The position numbers and the translations under genes were made by a program. From a virus, in the IMG/VR virus record IMGVR_UViG_3300007765_000007, positions 1 through 53,560 of that record: a stretch of DNA of 53,560 nt. One strand, given 5' to 3'. Of the stretch, positions 8,386-16,120 are shown piece after piece. The notes below the pieces were generated by a model. That model did no database searches and was not told the DNA's origin. It was given only the letters and a program-made list of their open reading frames with translations. Within the stretch, counting starts at the first letter, position 1; every line of letters starts with the position of its first letter.

Positions 8386-8908
8386 CTATGGCCTCTTCTA
8401 ATTTAGTTATATATTCTCGGGCCTCATCAATTACTTTATTAAATTGATCCTCTCCCATTTCCCATTTTTCTTTTTCAAGTTCAATATCTTTAACACCTAC
8501 CGAATTAAAAAATTCTGCCTTACCCTCTGTTTGTTCAAATTCATCAATACTTTGTTTTAAATCTTTTAAATATGCCTTTTTATTCTCATTAATCTTCTTC
8601 TTAGCATATTGTTCATATTCACCATTGATACGAAGCTTATTCTCCATCTCAATCTGACAATCGAAACAATGTCCATTTATTCTCCAAAACTTATTATCAA
8701 GTTTTTTCTTCATTGTTTTTTTACAAGATGGGCAAAACCAAGGCATTCTTACTGTTGCCATAATATCAGTTAATTCTGATTTTACATCTCCTTTTTCTTT
8801 TTGTTTACCCTCATATCCAACTTGAATATATTTTTTTGTATGTTCTTTACCTGAAAGTAAATCTTTTAATACTTCATTTTGTCTTTCTGATTCTTTACTA
8901 TATCCCAT
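8354..8908 (-). CDS. Zinc-ribbon coiled-coil protein
   Basis: 184 residues. A CPSC...CFDC zinc ribbon (Cys59, Cys62, Cys81, Cys84) sits in the N-terminal half, followed by a long charged helical region (about 88-180) that looks like a coiled coil. No catalytic motif. TTAGGAG precedes the start. It lies just upstream of the terminase block. The zinc ribbon plus long helix could bind nucleic acid or serve as a packaging or head accessory protein. I recall similar zinc-ribbon proteins near terminase genes in marine T4-like phages but cannot name the family. Confidence 0.72.
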   Translation of the reverse strand: MGYSKESERQNEVLKDLLSGKEHTKKYIQVGYEGKQKEKGDVKSELTDIMATVRMPWFCPSCKKTMKKKLDNKFWRINGHCFDCQIEMENKLRINGEYEQYAKKKINENKKAYLKDLKQSIDEFEQTEGKAEFFNSVGVKDIELEKEKWEMGEDQFNKVIDEAREYITKLEEAIDEESKELDTA

Positions 8909-8916
8909 TGTAACTC

Positions 8917-11900
8917 CTAACCGAACTTTAAAGTACCAAGTATTTGATTGATTGGTGCAAAACTTCCAGTAAATTTATATACCTTACCCTTGTATTTAAA
9001 TACAATACCTTCACTTGGAACAATTGCATCTAATCCACCGATTGCATTTAATTTCTCAATTTGTATTTTTAACTTTTTTAATTTATCTATATTACCAGGT
9101 TTTTGTAAATCTTTCATCGCACTAATAACTTCTTTTCTCATTTTCTGTACTGATTGTTTTGGTGATGCAGCCATATATCCTTGAATATTTTTTAATATTT
9201 CTGCACCTACACCAAAGAACAATACTTCAAATGGTTTTATATTTTGTTTAAAAATCTTTTGATGATCCATTTTATCCGTACTTAATATCCAATCTAAAAA
9301 TTTAGGATTATCTTTATAATCTTTTTTAATATCTCTTACCTTATATGATTTATCAAAGAATGCCCATCTATTAACCAAACTAACAAATTGGTTTGGTTTT
9401 AAACTAACTTTAAATTGTTTAGATGCATTGAATACATACTCTCTCCACCATGCTTCATGGTATTCACCTAACCTATCATTATCTTTCAATCCATACTGAG
9501 ATTGTAATTTTTTCAATTGTCCTAAAAATTTATTTTTCATCTTATTAAAATTTTGATGTTTAGGTACAGTTAAGAAATTTGGTTTTCCAATTTTAAACAT
9601 TGATTGTATATGTTGATTCATTTGTTTAATCATACCTGCCAACATACGAGCTGAATCTTTTGGTTGTCCAATTGGTTTTCCACTTTCATCATACTCTAAT
9701 GTACCATGAAATACTATTTCTGCCACATCATAATCTACTACATTTGCAGTTTTAGGATACATAACCTCTAAATTCATCCACTTACTACCATTTCCAAAAA
9801 CTTTTTCTTTTTGTTTATCACTTAAACTACCAATGGCTTTTTCTAAATTTTTCATCGCACCTACAAAAGCCTTTTCAATTTCACCTCTACCACTAAACAT
9901 ACTTTTTATACCACTCGTGGTAGGTGCAGTTTTACCATGATTTTTCAAATGTCCTTTATTTCGAGCTGCTCTTAACTTCCCATCAACCCAACTTACCATT
10001 AAGTTTTGTCCGTCAAGTTTCTCTGTAACTCCATCTTCTCTATCAAGAGTTCCACCTAACCCATCAATAATTATCTGTTTCAAATCTGAAAATGTAAGAT
10101 TATTGTCATCAAATGGATGACTCATATGTCCATAGGCTCCGCCCATAAGTAGTAACTCCTTTGTATCTTTTGTTATATCTATTTGTTCTTGTAATTTTTT
10201 AATTTTTTCAACACCTTTAGTAATATCTTTCATATCAAAAGTAGTTGAATCTTTAACTTTGGCTGTAGGTTTACCGAAGAATTTAACTATTTCCCAACCT
10301 AATTTATTTGCCATATTTGTCATATGTGCTCTGTACTTTGGATATGGATTATCAACACTATCTTCGTTTGATGTTTTTTGATTTATCGTTTTACCAAATG
10401 TAACTGTATCAACTCTATCTGCTACATATTGAAAATCGTATGCAGGGTCTGTTGCTCTCTTATAGTTTACAATATCACCAATTACTTCCCATCCCAATAT
10501 ATCTGCATGTTTTGGTGATACTCTTTTATAATCATCAAATGAATTAAAGAAATCATACAATCCCTCATCATCTAATATAGCAGCACTAAAGTGATGTCCA
10601 AGTGCACTTACTTCTTTTATTATATTTTTTATGTCTGGTTTATGATAAAACTCATATAATTTTTTAAACTTATTTGTCATCATTTGGTACACACCTTTAT
10701 TATAATATCCAAATAATTTCTTAAATAATTTTTCTCTTTGTGAATCGTTTAACTTAGGATGTCCTAAGATATCTCTCATTGTAGTTCCAGAAACTTCTTT
10801 ACCACCAACATTCATACTAATATGTGGAGCAGTTAAAATATATCCATGTTTCCACGCTGGTTCCAGATTACCTTTATTCTTTTTAAAATCTTGATAATAA
10901 GTTTTTCCACCACTTTTCTTCTTACCACCAGCCAATCTTCCTGCATCTTTTTTACCAAAGATATAAACCACTGCAGTAGTATCTTTATCAAACTTTTTTA
11001 ATGTATTGGATGCAACATATGGTACTTTTTCTTTTATAATTCTATTTGCAGGCACACCCATTTTAACCATATGACGAACTTTTTCTGTATAGTTCATGGG
11101 GTGTCTTGGTGGTTTTTTAATATCTGATGTAGTTATATACGCTACATCAACTTTGGATTGTAACCATTTAAAGGTTTTCAAATGGTGGGGCCCAAACGGC
11201 TGAAACCGTCCACCGTAAATACCTACGATTTTTTTAATTTTTGTTTTATCTTCTATCACATTGGATGTAAAATCCCCTTTCTCACTAATAGAATATACAA
11301 CATTTTCCATATATAAGTCAATCGTTTTTTCAAGATTTTCCATTTTTTTACTCGTATCAGTTTTCATAAATGGGCCTCTACGAAGTGTTCTAAATTTTAC
11401 TGGAACTTTTTGTCCAAAAAATTTTTTAGGTGCCAAGATTTTTAATGTAACCATATCTGTTTTATTATCAATTTTGACTAACTCAAAATCTATTTCTTTA
11501 TATTTTCTACCTTTATGTTTAAGATTAAATCCTGTTATATATCTATGAACCTTTCTACCTGATACTGCTTGTTTTGCTCTTTCATTTACATTTTCTGAGA
11601 ATTTTAACCTATTTTTTGCTAATGGTGATAACCATTTTATTTTAGCTCTTGATAATTTTTGTAAATTTCTTATTGTCATATTATCTAAATAATCAATTAA
11701 ATTTTTATATGCACTTCCTGATGGATTTATTCCTTTAACAGATGCATACATTGTTCTTAACATTTCTATGTGTGTAGGTGAAATATCTATTTCTTTTAAA
11801 ATCTCTTCAGTTCTTTGTTGTCTTAATTTTTTCTTCCACTTCTTTCTACCTTTTGCACTTGGTGAGGGTATCACTCCTGCAGGTGCTCCAAACTCTTCTT

Positions 11901-12099
11901 CAACATTTTTTTTAATTATTCTGAATTTTAACGCGGGTCTCCCATTGATGAGTAAATCACCCTTTTCATTCCAATCAATAGATTTAACTACAACGGGCTT
12001 GTTTTTGAATCTACCCATTTTAACAGTATCACCAATCTCAATTGGTAAGTCTATACCTTCTAATAGTGGTTTGGTTAGCCATTTTGTTAATTGGGTCAT
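8917..12099 (-). CDS. Cytidylyltransferase-fold and ligase-type nucleotidyltransferase fusion
   Basis: 1060 residues with several domains. Residues 1-14 (MTQLTKWLTKPLLE) look like a capsid-targeting tag ending in L-L-E|G. Residues 20-62 (IEIGDTVKMGRFKNKPVVVK, then INGRPALKFRI) form a small beta module. Residues 290-450 are a nucleotidylyltransferase of the NMNAT/cytidylyltransferase fold: GRFQPFGPHH at 297-306, VYIFGKKDAGRL near 378-389 and VSGTTMRDIL at 436-445, matching the HxGH and SxTxxR elements. Residues ~640-1060 carry ligase-type motifs: VTEKLDGQN (Lys694 as motif I KxDG), WMNLEVMYP (774-782, motif III-like), and SEGIVFKYKGKVYKFTG (1029-1045, motifs IV and V). It may make or use NAD or nucleotide adducts and seal RNA or DNA ends. 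The substrate is unknown. The tag suggests packaging in the head, as for T4 Alt. Confidence 0.82.
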   Translation of the reverse strand: MTQLTKWLTKPLLEGIDLPIEIGDTVKMGRFKNKPVVVKSIDWNEKGDLLINGRPALKFRIIKKNVEEEFGAPAGVIPSPSAKGRKKWKKKLRQQRTEEILKEIDISPTHIEMLRTMYASVKGINPSGSAYKNLIDYLDNMTIRNLQKLSRAKIKWLSPLAKNRLKFSENVNERAKQAVSGRKVHRYITGFNLKHKGRKYKEIDFELVKIDNKTDMVTLKILAPKKFFGQKVPVKFRTLRRGPFMKTDTSKKMENLEKTIDLYMENVVYSISEKGDFTSNVIEDKTKIKKIVGIYGGRFQPFGPHHLKTFKWLQSKVDVAYITTSDIKKPPRHPMNYTEKVRHMVKMGVPANRIIKEKVPYVASNTLKKFDKDTTAVVYIFGKKDAGRLAGGKKKSGGKTYYQDFKKNKGNLEPAWKHGYILTAPHISMNVGGKEVSGTTMRDILGHPKLNDSQREKLFKKLFGYYNKGVYQMMTNKFKKLYEFYHKPDIKNIIKEVSALGHHFSAAILDDEGLYDFFNSFDDYKRVSPKHADILGWEVIGDIVNYKRATDPAYDFQYVADRVDTVTFGKTINQKTSNEDSVDNPYPKYRAHMTNMANKLGWEIVKFFGKPTAKVKDSTTFDMKDITKGVEKIKKLQEQIDITKDTKELLLMGGAYGHMSHPFDDNNLTFSDLKQIIIDGLGGTLDREDGVTEKLDGQNLMVSWVDGKLRAARNKGHLKNHGKTAPTTSGIKSMFSGRGEIEKAFVGAMKNLEKAIGSLSDKQKEKVFGNGSKWMNLEVMYPKTANVVDYDVAEIVFHGTLEYDESGKPIGQPKDSARMLAGMIKQMNQHIQSMFKIGKPNFLTVPKHQNFNKMKNKFLGQLKKLQSQYGLKDNDRLGEYHEAWWREYVFNASKQFKVSLKPNQFVSLVNRWAFFDKSYKVRDIKKDYKDNPKFLDWILSTDKMDHQKIFKQNIKPFEVLFFGVGAEILKNIQGYMAASPKQSVQKMRKEVISAMKDLQKPGNIDKLKKLKIQIEKLNAIGGLDAIVPSEGIVFKYKGKVYKFTGSFAPINQILGTLKFG

Positions 12100-12248
12100 T
12101 TTTTTAACTCTTGTTTAATTATTTCTCTAATCTTTTTAACTACAAGTCTTTCAGTTAAATTATCTTTAAGTTCCATTTTATCCCTTGAAGACATTCTTAA
12201 TCTTTTCTTTCCGATTTCTCTCGGTTCATCTATATGAAATGTTTTCAT
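12096..12248 (-). CDS. Small basic protein ending in IREIIKQELKK helix
   Basis: 50 residues from the ATG at 12248, chosen because it starts just after the upstream stop with GAGATAA in front; a longer reading from 12284 would overlap the upstream gene by 34 bases. The protein is very basic (MKTFHIDEPREIGKKRLRMS) and ends LVVKKIREIIKQELKK, the same short helix seen inside the DUF3008-like protein and near the N-terminus of the 2503-3114 protein. Its stop overlaps the start of the large fusion gene as ATGA. Unknown function; the helix suggests a head-associated or packaged peptide. Confidence 0.6.
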   Translation of the reverse strand: MKTFHIDEPREIGKKRLRMSSRDKMELKDNLTERLVVKKIREIIKQELKK

Positions 12249-12250
12249 AA

Positions 12251-12565
12251 TTATCTCGGTGGTTTTGATTCCCAAGGCCCCCAATGTGCACTTTTAACCA
12301 TTAATTTTGCTGCCTCTAAATATTTGTATTTATAAAGTGGATATCCTTTAACTGGTATTCCACCCAATTCATAATACCTTTTTTTAGATATTTTAATTTT
12401 ATTATCATTACTAAAATCTAATACCGTATTTCCCTTTTCAATCCAACAATGTCCAAATGGTTTCCCATCTCTCGCCATAATAGCAACTCCATGAACCAAT
12501 CGATAAGAATTATCCTTACCAATCATCCACCTACCATTTGCTGCGTAACAATCACCTTTAGGCAT
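12251..12565 (-). CDS. Small protein with Cys/His pair, possible cysteine-hydrolase-like fold
   Basis: 104 residues. It begins MPKGDCYAANGRWMIGKDNS (Cys6), continues LVHGVAIMARDGKPFGHCWI with His38, and has TVLDFSND (Asp50). The order Cys, His, Asp/Asn with a C-Y-x-A-N start and an HxW(I/V)E segment resembles small NlpC/transglutaminase-like proteins that I recall from phages. Enzyme activity is not proven. It directly follows the GH108 lysozyme (one base shared) and could be a cell-wall accessory hydrolase or an unrelated small protein. No signal peptide. Confidence 0.65.
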   Translation of the reverse strand: MPKGDCYAANGRWMIGKDNSYRLVHGVAIMARDGKPFGHCWIEKGNTVLDFSNDNKIKISKKRYYELGGIPVKGYPLYKYKYLEAAKLMVKSAHWGPWESKPPR

Positions 12566-13047
12566 TATACTGACAACGCTCTCTTAAACCAACCAAACAA
12601 AAACTTCTCTTGTTCAGGTTTCTTATTTACTAAATCGTAGTAATGTTTCATTCTGTAACATCTTACTCTATCTAATGATGGTTTATATGTATCGAGTGCA
12701 CTTTTTGTACCTGGACCAAATCCACCATCAACTGCTAAATCAGCACCTTTACCATTACATGCTCGTTGTAAAATTCTTACGGCAGTTCCTCTACCTTGAT
12801 TCACACACATATCAAAAAAGATATGTTTTAAATCATCAGATAAATCATCTACCTTATTCTTATCCCAATAATCTCTTTTATAGATTTCTTTAGCACCTTC
12901 TTTAGTTAAATTCTTTATATCTACATCGGGATAGAATCTACCCGCGATACCAAAATTAGTCTCTCCACCTAAATCTTTTGGGTCGTGAACATAACCGCCT
13001 TCATGATGTAAAGTTACTTCTATAATTTCATCGAATGTAGTTAACAT
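12565..13047 (-). CDS. GH108 N-acetylmuramidase endolysin
   Basis: 160 residues from the ATG at 13047. This start has AGGAGAAAATAAAATG and lies just after the upstream stop; an upstream in-frame ATG at 13155 would add 36 residues that overlap the kinase gene. The family hydrolyses the glycan backbone of peptidoglycan. The catalytic motif is HHEGGYVHDPKDLGGETNFG, with Glu16 as the expected catalytic acid, followed by the Tyr-Trp-Asp segment KRDYWDK and the C-terminal peptidoglycan-binding-3 type region (GGFGPGTKSALDTY). There is no signal peptide, so it needs a holin or an export route, which I could not identify with confidence. Most likely the host-lysis enzyme. Confidence 0.92.
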   Translation of the reverse strand: MLTTFDEIIEVTLHHEGGYVHDPKDLGGETNFGIAGRFYPDVDIKNLTKEGAKEIYKRDYWDKNKVDDLSDDLKHIFFDMCVNQGRGTAVRILQRACNGKGADLAVDGGFGPGTKSALDTYKPSLDRVRCYRMKHYYDLVNKKPEQEKFLFGWFKRALSV

Positions 13048-13048
13048 T

Positions 13049-13783
13049 TTATTTTCTCCTAAGTAGTTTTTGTTTACTAACCCATAATCTTCCGATTTGG
13101 TTTTTGATGGGTTGGTTAACAAACTTTCTAACAACTTTAGTAACCAATGGAACAAATTTTGCCTCCGCTTGTTTTTCGTCTAAATGAACTGAATTGTCAA
13201 TTATCACGAAATTGTTTTTAAATAATGATTGGAAAGCACCAAGATTCTTCTGTACATCTTTCCAACTCTTCTCTAATAAATCTTCTGGTAAAACTCTATC
13301 TCTCAACTTGTTTCTTTTTTGTGCCACCTCTAATGATGTGTTTACCATACACATATAGGTATCATATCCCTCTGCTTCTAACTCTTTTTTCATAGAGTGT
13401 ATCTTACCAAAGTGATGTCCTGTACCATCTATAACCATTCCTAACTTACCTTGTCGATATAATTTCATTCTTTGTTTGGTAAGTGATTTTGAATACTTTC
13501 TCAATCCACTTGCATCTGGCCCATCACCTGTTAAGTTCTGAAATACTTCATCTGGCATCTTATCTAACTCTGTACCAAATCCGTATTTGTTTAATAAGTG
13601 TTTTAACTCTTTATCAGAATTAACCATTTTCATACCACTCATTGCTATATTAAATTTATCTGGAATACCAAATAGATTTTTTGCAATATAAGTTTTACCA
13701 CTTCCTGGACCACCTGCAAGAAATACTGCTTTGAATATACCTTTGTCTTGTACACCCTCAATAATATTTTGTAATTTAATCAT
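13049..13783 (-). CDS. P-loop kinase (zeta-toxin-like) with capsid-targeting-like N-terminus
   Basis: 244 residues. After a short leader, MIKLQNIIEGVQDKG, comes a P-loop FLAGGPGSGKTYIAKNLFG (Walker A at 24-31). A Mg-binding MVIDGTGHHFGKI segment and a lid with Arg/Lys (VAQKRNKLRDRVLPEDLLEKS) follow, as in small-molecule or zeta-toxin-type kinases. The leader closely matches those of the two left-edge genes and contains I-I-E|G. A zeta-like enzyme would phosphorylate a sugar nucleotide or other small substrate; the substrate is unknown. The tag suggests it is packaged in the head and injected. The C-terminus is basic (WVSKQKLLRRK). Confidence 0.78.
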   Translation of the reverse strand: MIKLQNIIEGVQDKGIFKAVFLAGGPGSGKTYIAKNLFGIPDKFNIAMSGMKMVNSDKELKHLLNKYGFGTELDKMPDEVFQNLTGDGPDASGLRKYSKSLTKQRMKLYRQGKLGMVIDGTGHHFGKIHSMKKELEAEGYDTYMCMVNTSLEVAQKRNKLRDRVLPEDLLEKSWKDVQKNLGAFQSLFKNNFVIIDNSVHLDEKQAEAKFVPLVTKVVRKFVNQPIKNQIGRLWVSKQKLLRRK

Positions 13784-13822
13784 TTAAATTTCCTGTGTAG
13801 TTTTACACTTATAAATATGAAT
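13784..13822 (-). promoter_or_regulatory. Intergenic gap with ATATTTAT motif
   Basis: A 39-base gap between the ParB-like gene and the kinase gene. The coding strand reads TTCATATTTATAAGTG (octamer ATATTTAT at 13818-13811), followed ~25 bases later by the ribosome-binding site CAGGAAA. The distance would allow a promoter to supply a leader for the kinase and lysozyme genes. Candidate only. Confidence 0.38.
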
Positions 13823-14212
13823 TTACCAAGTTTTAAGTCTTAATCTTCTTTTTCCCTCAAGTCCTTTTTTCCAACAAAAACCATGATTTCTCCACAATTT
13901 ATTACGATAGATTGGAACGATGGTGATACCAGAATAATAGTATGCGTGAAATCTATGCCACCCATCCATTATTTGATTCTTACCATTCACATAAATTGGT
14001 AATTCAATACCTTGATTGAGTAATTTCATAAAATATTCAAACAATGCCTTGTTTGTATTCTCACCAACACACTCACAAACTGGCCCGTCTTCTTCAGTTC
14101 GTGGTTTATCCCAATATTCTAATGGTTCTGTAATTTCTATATCAATATTATTTATATTCAAATAATATGGTGTAAATGGAAATAACTCTTCAAAAAATTC
14201 TTTCTCGTTCAT
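13823..14212 (-). CDS. ParB/Srx-fold-like protein
   Basis: 129 residues. The core LPIYVNGKNQIMDGWHRFHA (residues 71-90), followed by GITIVPIY, matches the DGxHR signature of the ParB N-terminal/sulfiredoxin fold, which can bind nucleotides or act as a nuclease or ATPase. There is no helix-turn-helix, so it is not a full ParB partition protein. Two Cys (CECVG, 46-50) precede the core. It has GAGG upstream and overlaps the previous gene by 4 bases (ATGA). It ends the glycan-island operon. A small ParB-like nucleotide-using enzyme is likelier than partitioning. Confidence 0.75.
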   Translation of the reverse strand: MNEKEFFEELFPFTPYYLNINNIDIEITEPLEYWDKPRTEEDGPVCECVGENTNKALFEYFMKLLNQGIELPIYVNGKNQIMDGWHRFHAYYYSGITIVPIYRNKLWRNHGFCWKKGLEGKRRLRLKTW

Positions 14213-14982
14213 TTGTCATTACCTCTTGTAAGTTCAAGTATACGACTAGCATGTCCATAACCACCAGCAATTTTTGGCCTTTCAATATGAATATCTTGAT
14301 TGAAATTCAATTGTTCCAATAAACATTTTTCTTTTGTATCATCTTGTACATAAATATATTTCTCTTCTAATCTGTCCATCTTTATAAAATTTAAAATACA
14401 ATCTATCTGTAAATTTGTTAATGGTTTCCAAGCTTGAATTTCCCAATAACATTTATGCATACACCGATGGTCACCACATTTAACAGGACATTTGGAAGGT
14501 TCAACTGTATCTGGTGTTCTCTCGCCCTTTTTGTGGGCCTTGTACACAAGCTCCTGTGCTGCAATATAACTTGTTCTTACTAATCCTAAATCAAAACAAA
14601 TATGATGCATAAATGTGTCATTATGATTTTCTCCTGTTATATTTACAGTTGATTTATAAAATTCTTTAGGAATTCTTGGTATACGGGTTGATGGAAATTT
14701 ACATTTAAAATATTCATCTGATAGTTTTGGGTGAAAATATTTTTTTCTTAACATATTTTTTTCAATATCACCACATTGTTGAAATAGATTTATAAATGTT
14801 TGCTGTAACATTCTATGGTGATCACTTTCACTGGATCTATCACTTTTACCAAGTTCAAGTGTAAGATTCTTATGGTACTGAAAAATAGGATTTCCATTTG
14901 GTGTTATCCATCTTAAATACCTTATAGTGTTACCCTCATCCACATAAATTTCTTCCAGTGAATTTATTATCCTATCATTCAT
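14209..14982 (-). CDS. Cys-rich hypothetical protein
   Basis: 257 residues, unrecognised. A Cys-rich cluster near residues 162-180 (SKCPVKCGDHRCMHKCYW) has CxxxC and CxxxC spacing that could bind zinc or an Fe-S cluster. The rest is mixed: a His-rich segment (SSESDHHRMLQQ), FMHHICFDLGLVRTSYIAAQ, and a C-terminus IAGGYGHASRILELTRGNDK. There is no P-loop or GT motif. It overlaps both neighbours by 4 bases (ATGA) and so belongs to the aminotransferase operon. A role in synthesis of the same compound is inferred from context. Confidence 0.68.
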   Translation of the reverse strand: MNDRIINSLEEIYVDEGNTIRYLRWITPNGNPIFQYHKNLTLELGKSDRSSESDHHRMLQQTFINLFQQCGDIEKNMLRKKYFHPKLSDEYFKCKFPSTRIPRIPKEFYKSTVNITGENHNDTFMHHICFDLGLVRTSYIAAQELVYKAHKKGERTPDTVEPSKCPVKCGDHRCMHKCYWEIQAWKPLTNLQIDCILNFIKMDRLEEKYIYVQDDTKEKCLLEQLNFNQDIHIERPKIAGGYGHASRILELTRGNDK

Positions 14983-16019
14983 ATCAATAATTCCTTCATA
15001 AACTTTTCTTTAGTTATATTTGGTTGTATCGTTAATCTACACCAATTTTTTCTATTATCGTGTGGTACTGAACAATACTTAACCAAAACTTTATGTTTTT
15101 CAAAAATTTTAATTGTATCTATATTATCAACTTCATTATTAAAATGTATCCAATTACAATTAGAATCTATAACATCATAATCACTTAACATTGAAATTAA
15201 TTTTTTCTTTTCCTCAATAACTTGCTCAATATAATCCTTGACTATATTTGGATTATTTAATATAAATTCACAATACTTCATAGATACGCCTGTAATTTCA
15301 TACATTTGTCTAAATTTTGAAATCAATTCAATATTATCTTTGTGTGAAAATACCACCCCAACACGACAGCCTGCTGCTCCAAATGCTTTTGAAAATGTTC
15401 TCGTTACGATTAAGTTTGGATAATCATCAATATACTTTATCATACTTTCATTATTCGTGAACTCTATATAAGCCTCATCAATCACAACTGGTAAATTATA
15501 TTTCTTTACAAATTGATTATCAAAAATACTTAAAATTTCTTCGTGAGATTTAAGTTCACCCATTGGACTATTTGGATTTGCCAATACTACAAGACCTGTA
15601 TGATTATTAATCGTATCCTTAAACTTTTCAATGTCAATTGTATAATCTTTTTCGTGTTCAACTGTTTTTACATAACATTGTTCAAGTTCAGTATAAACTT
15701 GATACATCGGAAAACTCGGTGTTGTTGATACTATATTTTGATAGTCATCTAAAAAAGCTTCAAATATACACCTCAATCCAAAATCAGAACCATTACATAA
15801 AAATAACTGATTTACATCTACTTGACAGTAACTACTCAGTTGTTTTTTAAATTTTTCTGTATTTGGATAATACATAAAATCTTCTTGAGTTATAGTCTGT
15901 AGAAATGCTTTAAAACCAGGTATTGGTGTGGTTCGTTCACTTTGATTCAATACATAATCATATTCAGATTTATCTATTGTATCGTATTTTCTTACTACAT
16001 CTTTTATATACTTTTTCAC
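14979..16019 (-). CDS. HisC-like PLP-dependent aminotransferase
   Basis: 346 residues, the usual length of histidinol-phosphate aminotransferase or threonine-phosphate decarboxylase-type enzymes (fold type I, class I/II). Motifs: FLCNGSDFGLRCI near 73-85, VVLANPNSPMG at 144-154 (PLP contact), VVIDEAYIEF at 178-187, TFSKAFGAAGCRVG at 208-221 with Lys211 as the Schiff-base lysine, and a C-terminal CRLTIQPN segment with the phosphate or carboxylate Arg. The start is GTG and overlaps the preceding small gene (GTGA). A single HisC homologue without other histidine genes is more likely to make an amino-sugar or aminoalkyl phosphate for the island. Confidence 0.88.
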   Translation of the reverse strand: MKKYIKDVVRKYDTIDKSEYDYVLNQSERTTPIPGFKAFLQTITQEDFMYYPNTEKFKKQLSSYCQVDVNQLFLCNGSDFGLRCIFEAFLDDYQNIVSTTPSFPMYQVYTELEQCYVKTVEHEKDYTIDIEKFKDTINNHTGLVVLANPNSPMGELKSHEEILSIFDNQFVKKYNLPVVIDEAYIEFTNNESMIKYIDDYPNLIVTRTFSKAFGAAGCRVGVVFSHKDNIELISKFRQMYEITGVSMKYCEFILNNPNIVKDYIEQVIEEKKKLISMLSDYDVIDSNCNWIHFNNEVDNIDTIKIFEKHKVLVKYCSVPHDNRKNWCRLTIQPNITKEKFMKELLI

Positions 16020-16120
16020 TTGTAGATAAATGGGTCTTTCTTACGAAGTTCTCGTAACTTTTTTTTAAATAGTTTATCTTCTCTACGCTTTTTAAACCAA
16101 TTTATTATTTTTTTAATCAC
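16016..16120 (-). CDS. Small basic peptide ending in KKDPFIYK
   Basis: 34 residues, starting GTG at 16120 with GGAGATAGCA in front. The protein reads VIKKIINWFKKRREDKLFKK and ends KLRELRKKDPFIYK. It fills the ~93-base gap between the aminotransferase and the large glycosyltransferase, shares 4 bases with the former and 8 with the latter. I recall small marine phage proteins with the same (R/K)(R/K)DPFIY(K) ending, which supports its being a true gene. An amphipathic basic helix is the only visible feature; function unknown. Confidence 0.7.
   Translation of the reverse strand: MIKKIINWFKKRREDKLFKKKLRELRKKDPFIYK

Noticed and set aside
8104-8908. A terminase small subunit
   Set aside because: The position is right, but neither gene shows a helix-turn-helix or known small-subunit signature, so I did not name one.
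13048-13155. The extra 36 N-terminal residues of the endolysin read from 13155 as a signal peptide
   Set aside because: The segment overlaps the kinase gene and has no ribosome-binding site, while AGGAG sits at the right distance before 13047.
13049-13783. GGPGSGKT in the kinase as a copy of the GGPGSGPK motif of 2045-2503
   Set aside because: The kinase sequence is a true Walker A within a beta-loop-alpha context. The other has no Lys-Thr and lies in a Gly/Pro linker, so the likeness is chance.
14979-16019. Histidine biosynthesis as the role of the HisC-like gene
   Set aside because: No other histidine gene occurs here and the neighbours are sugar-modifying enzymes.
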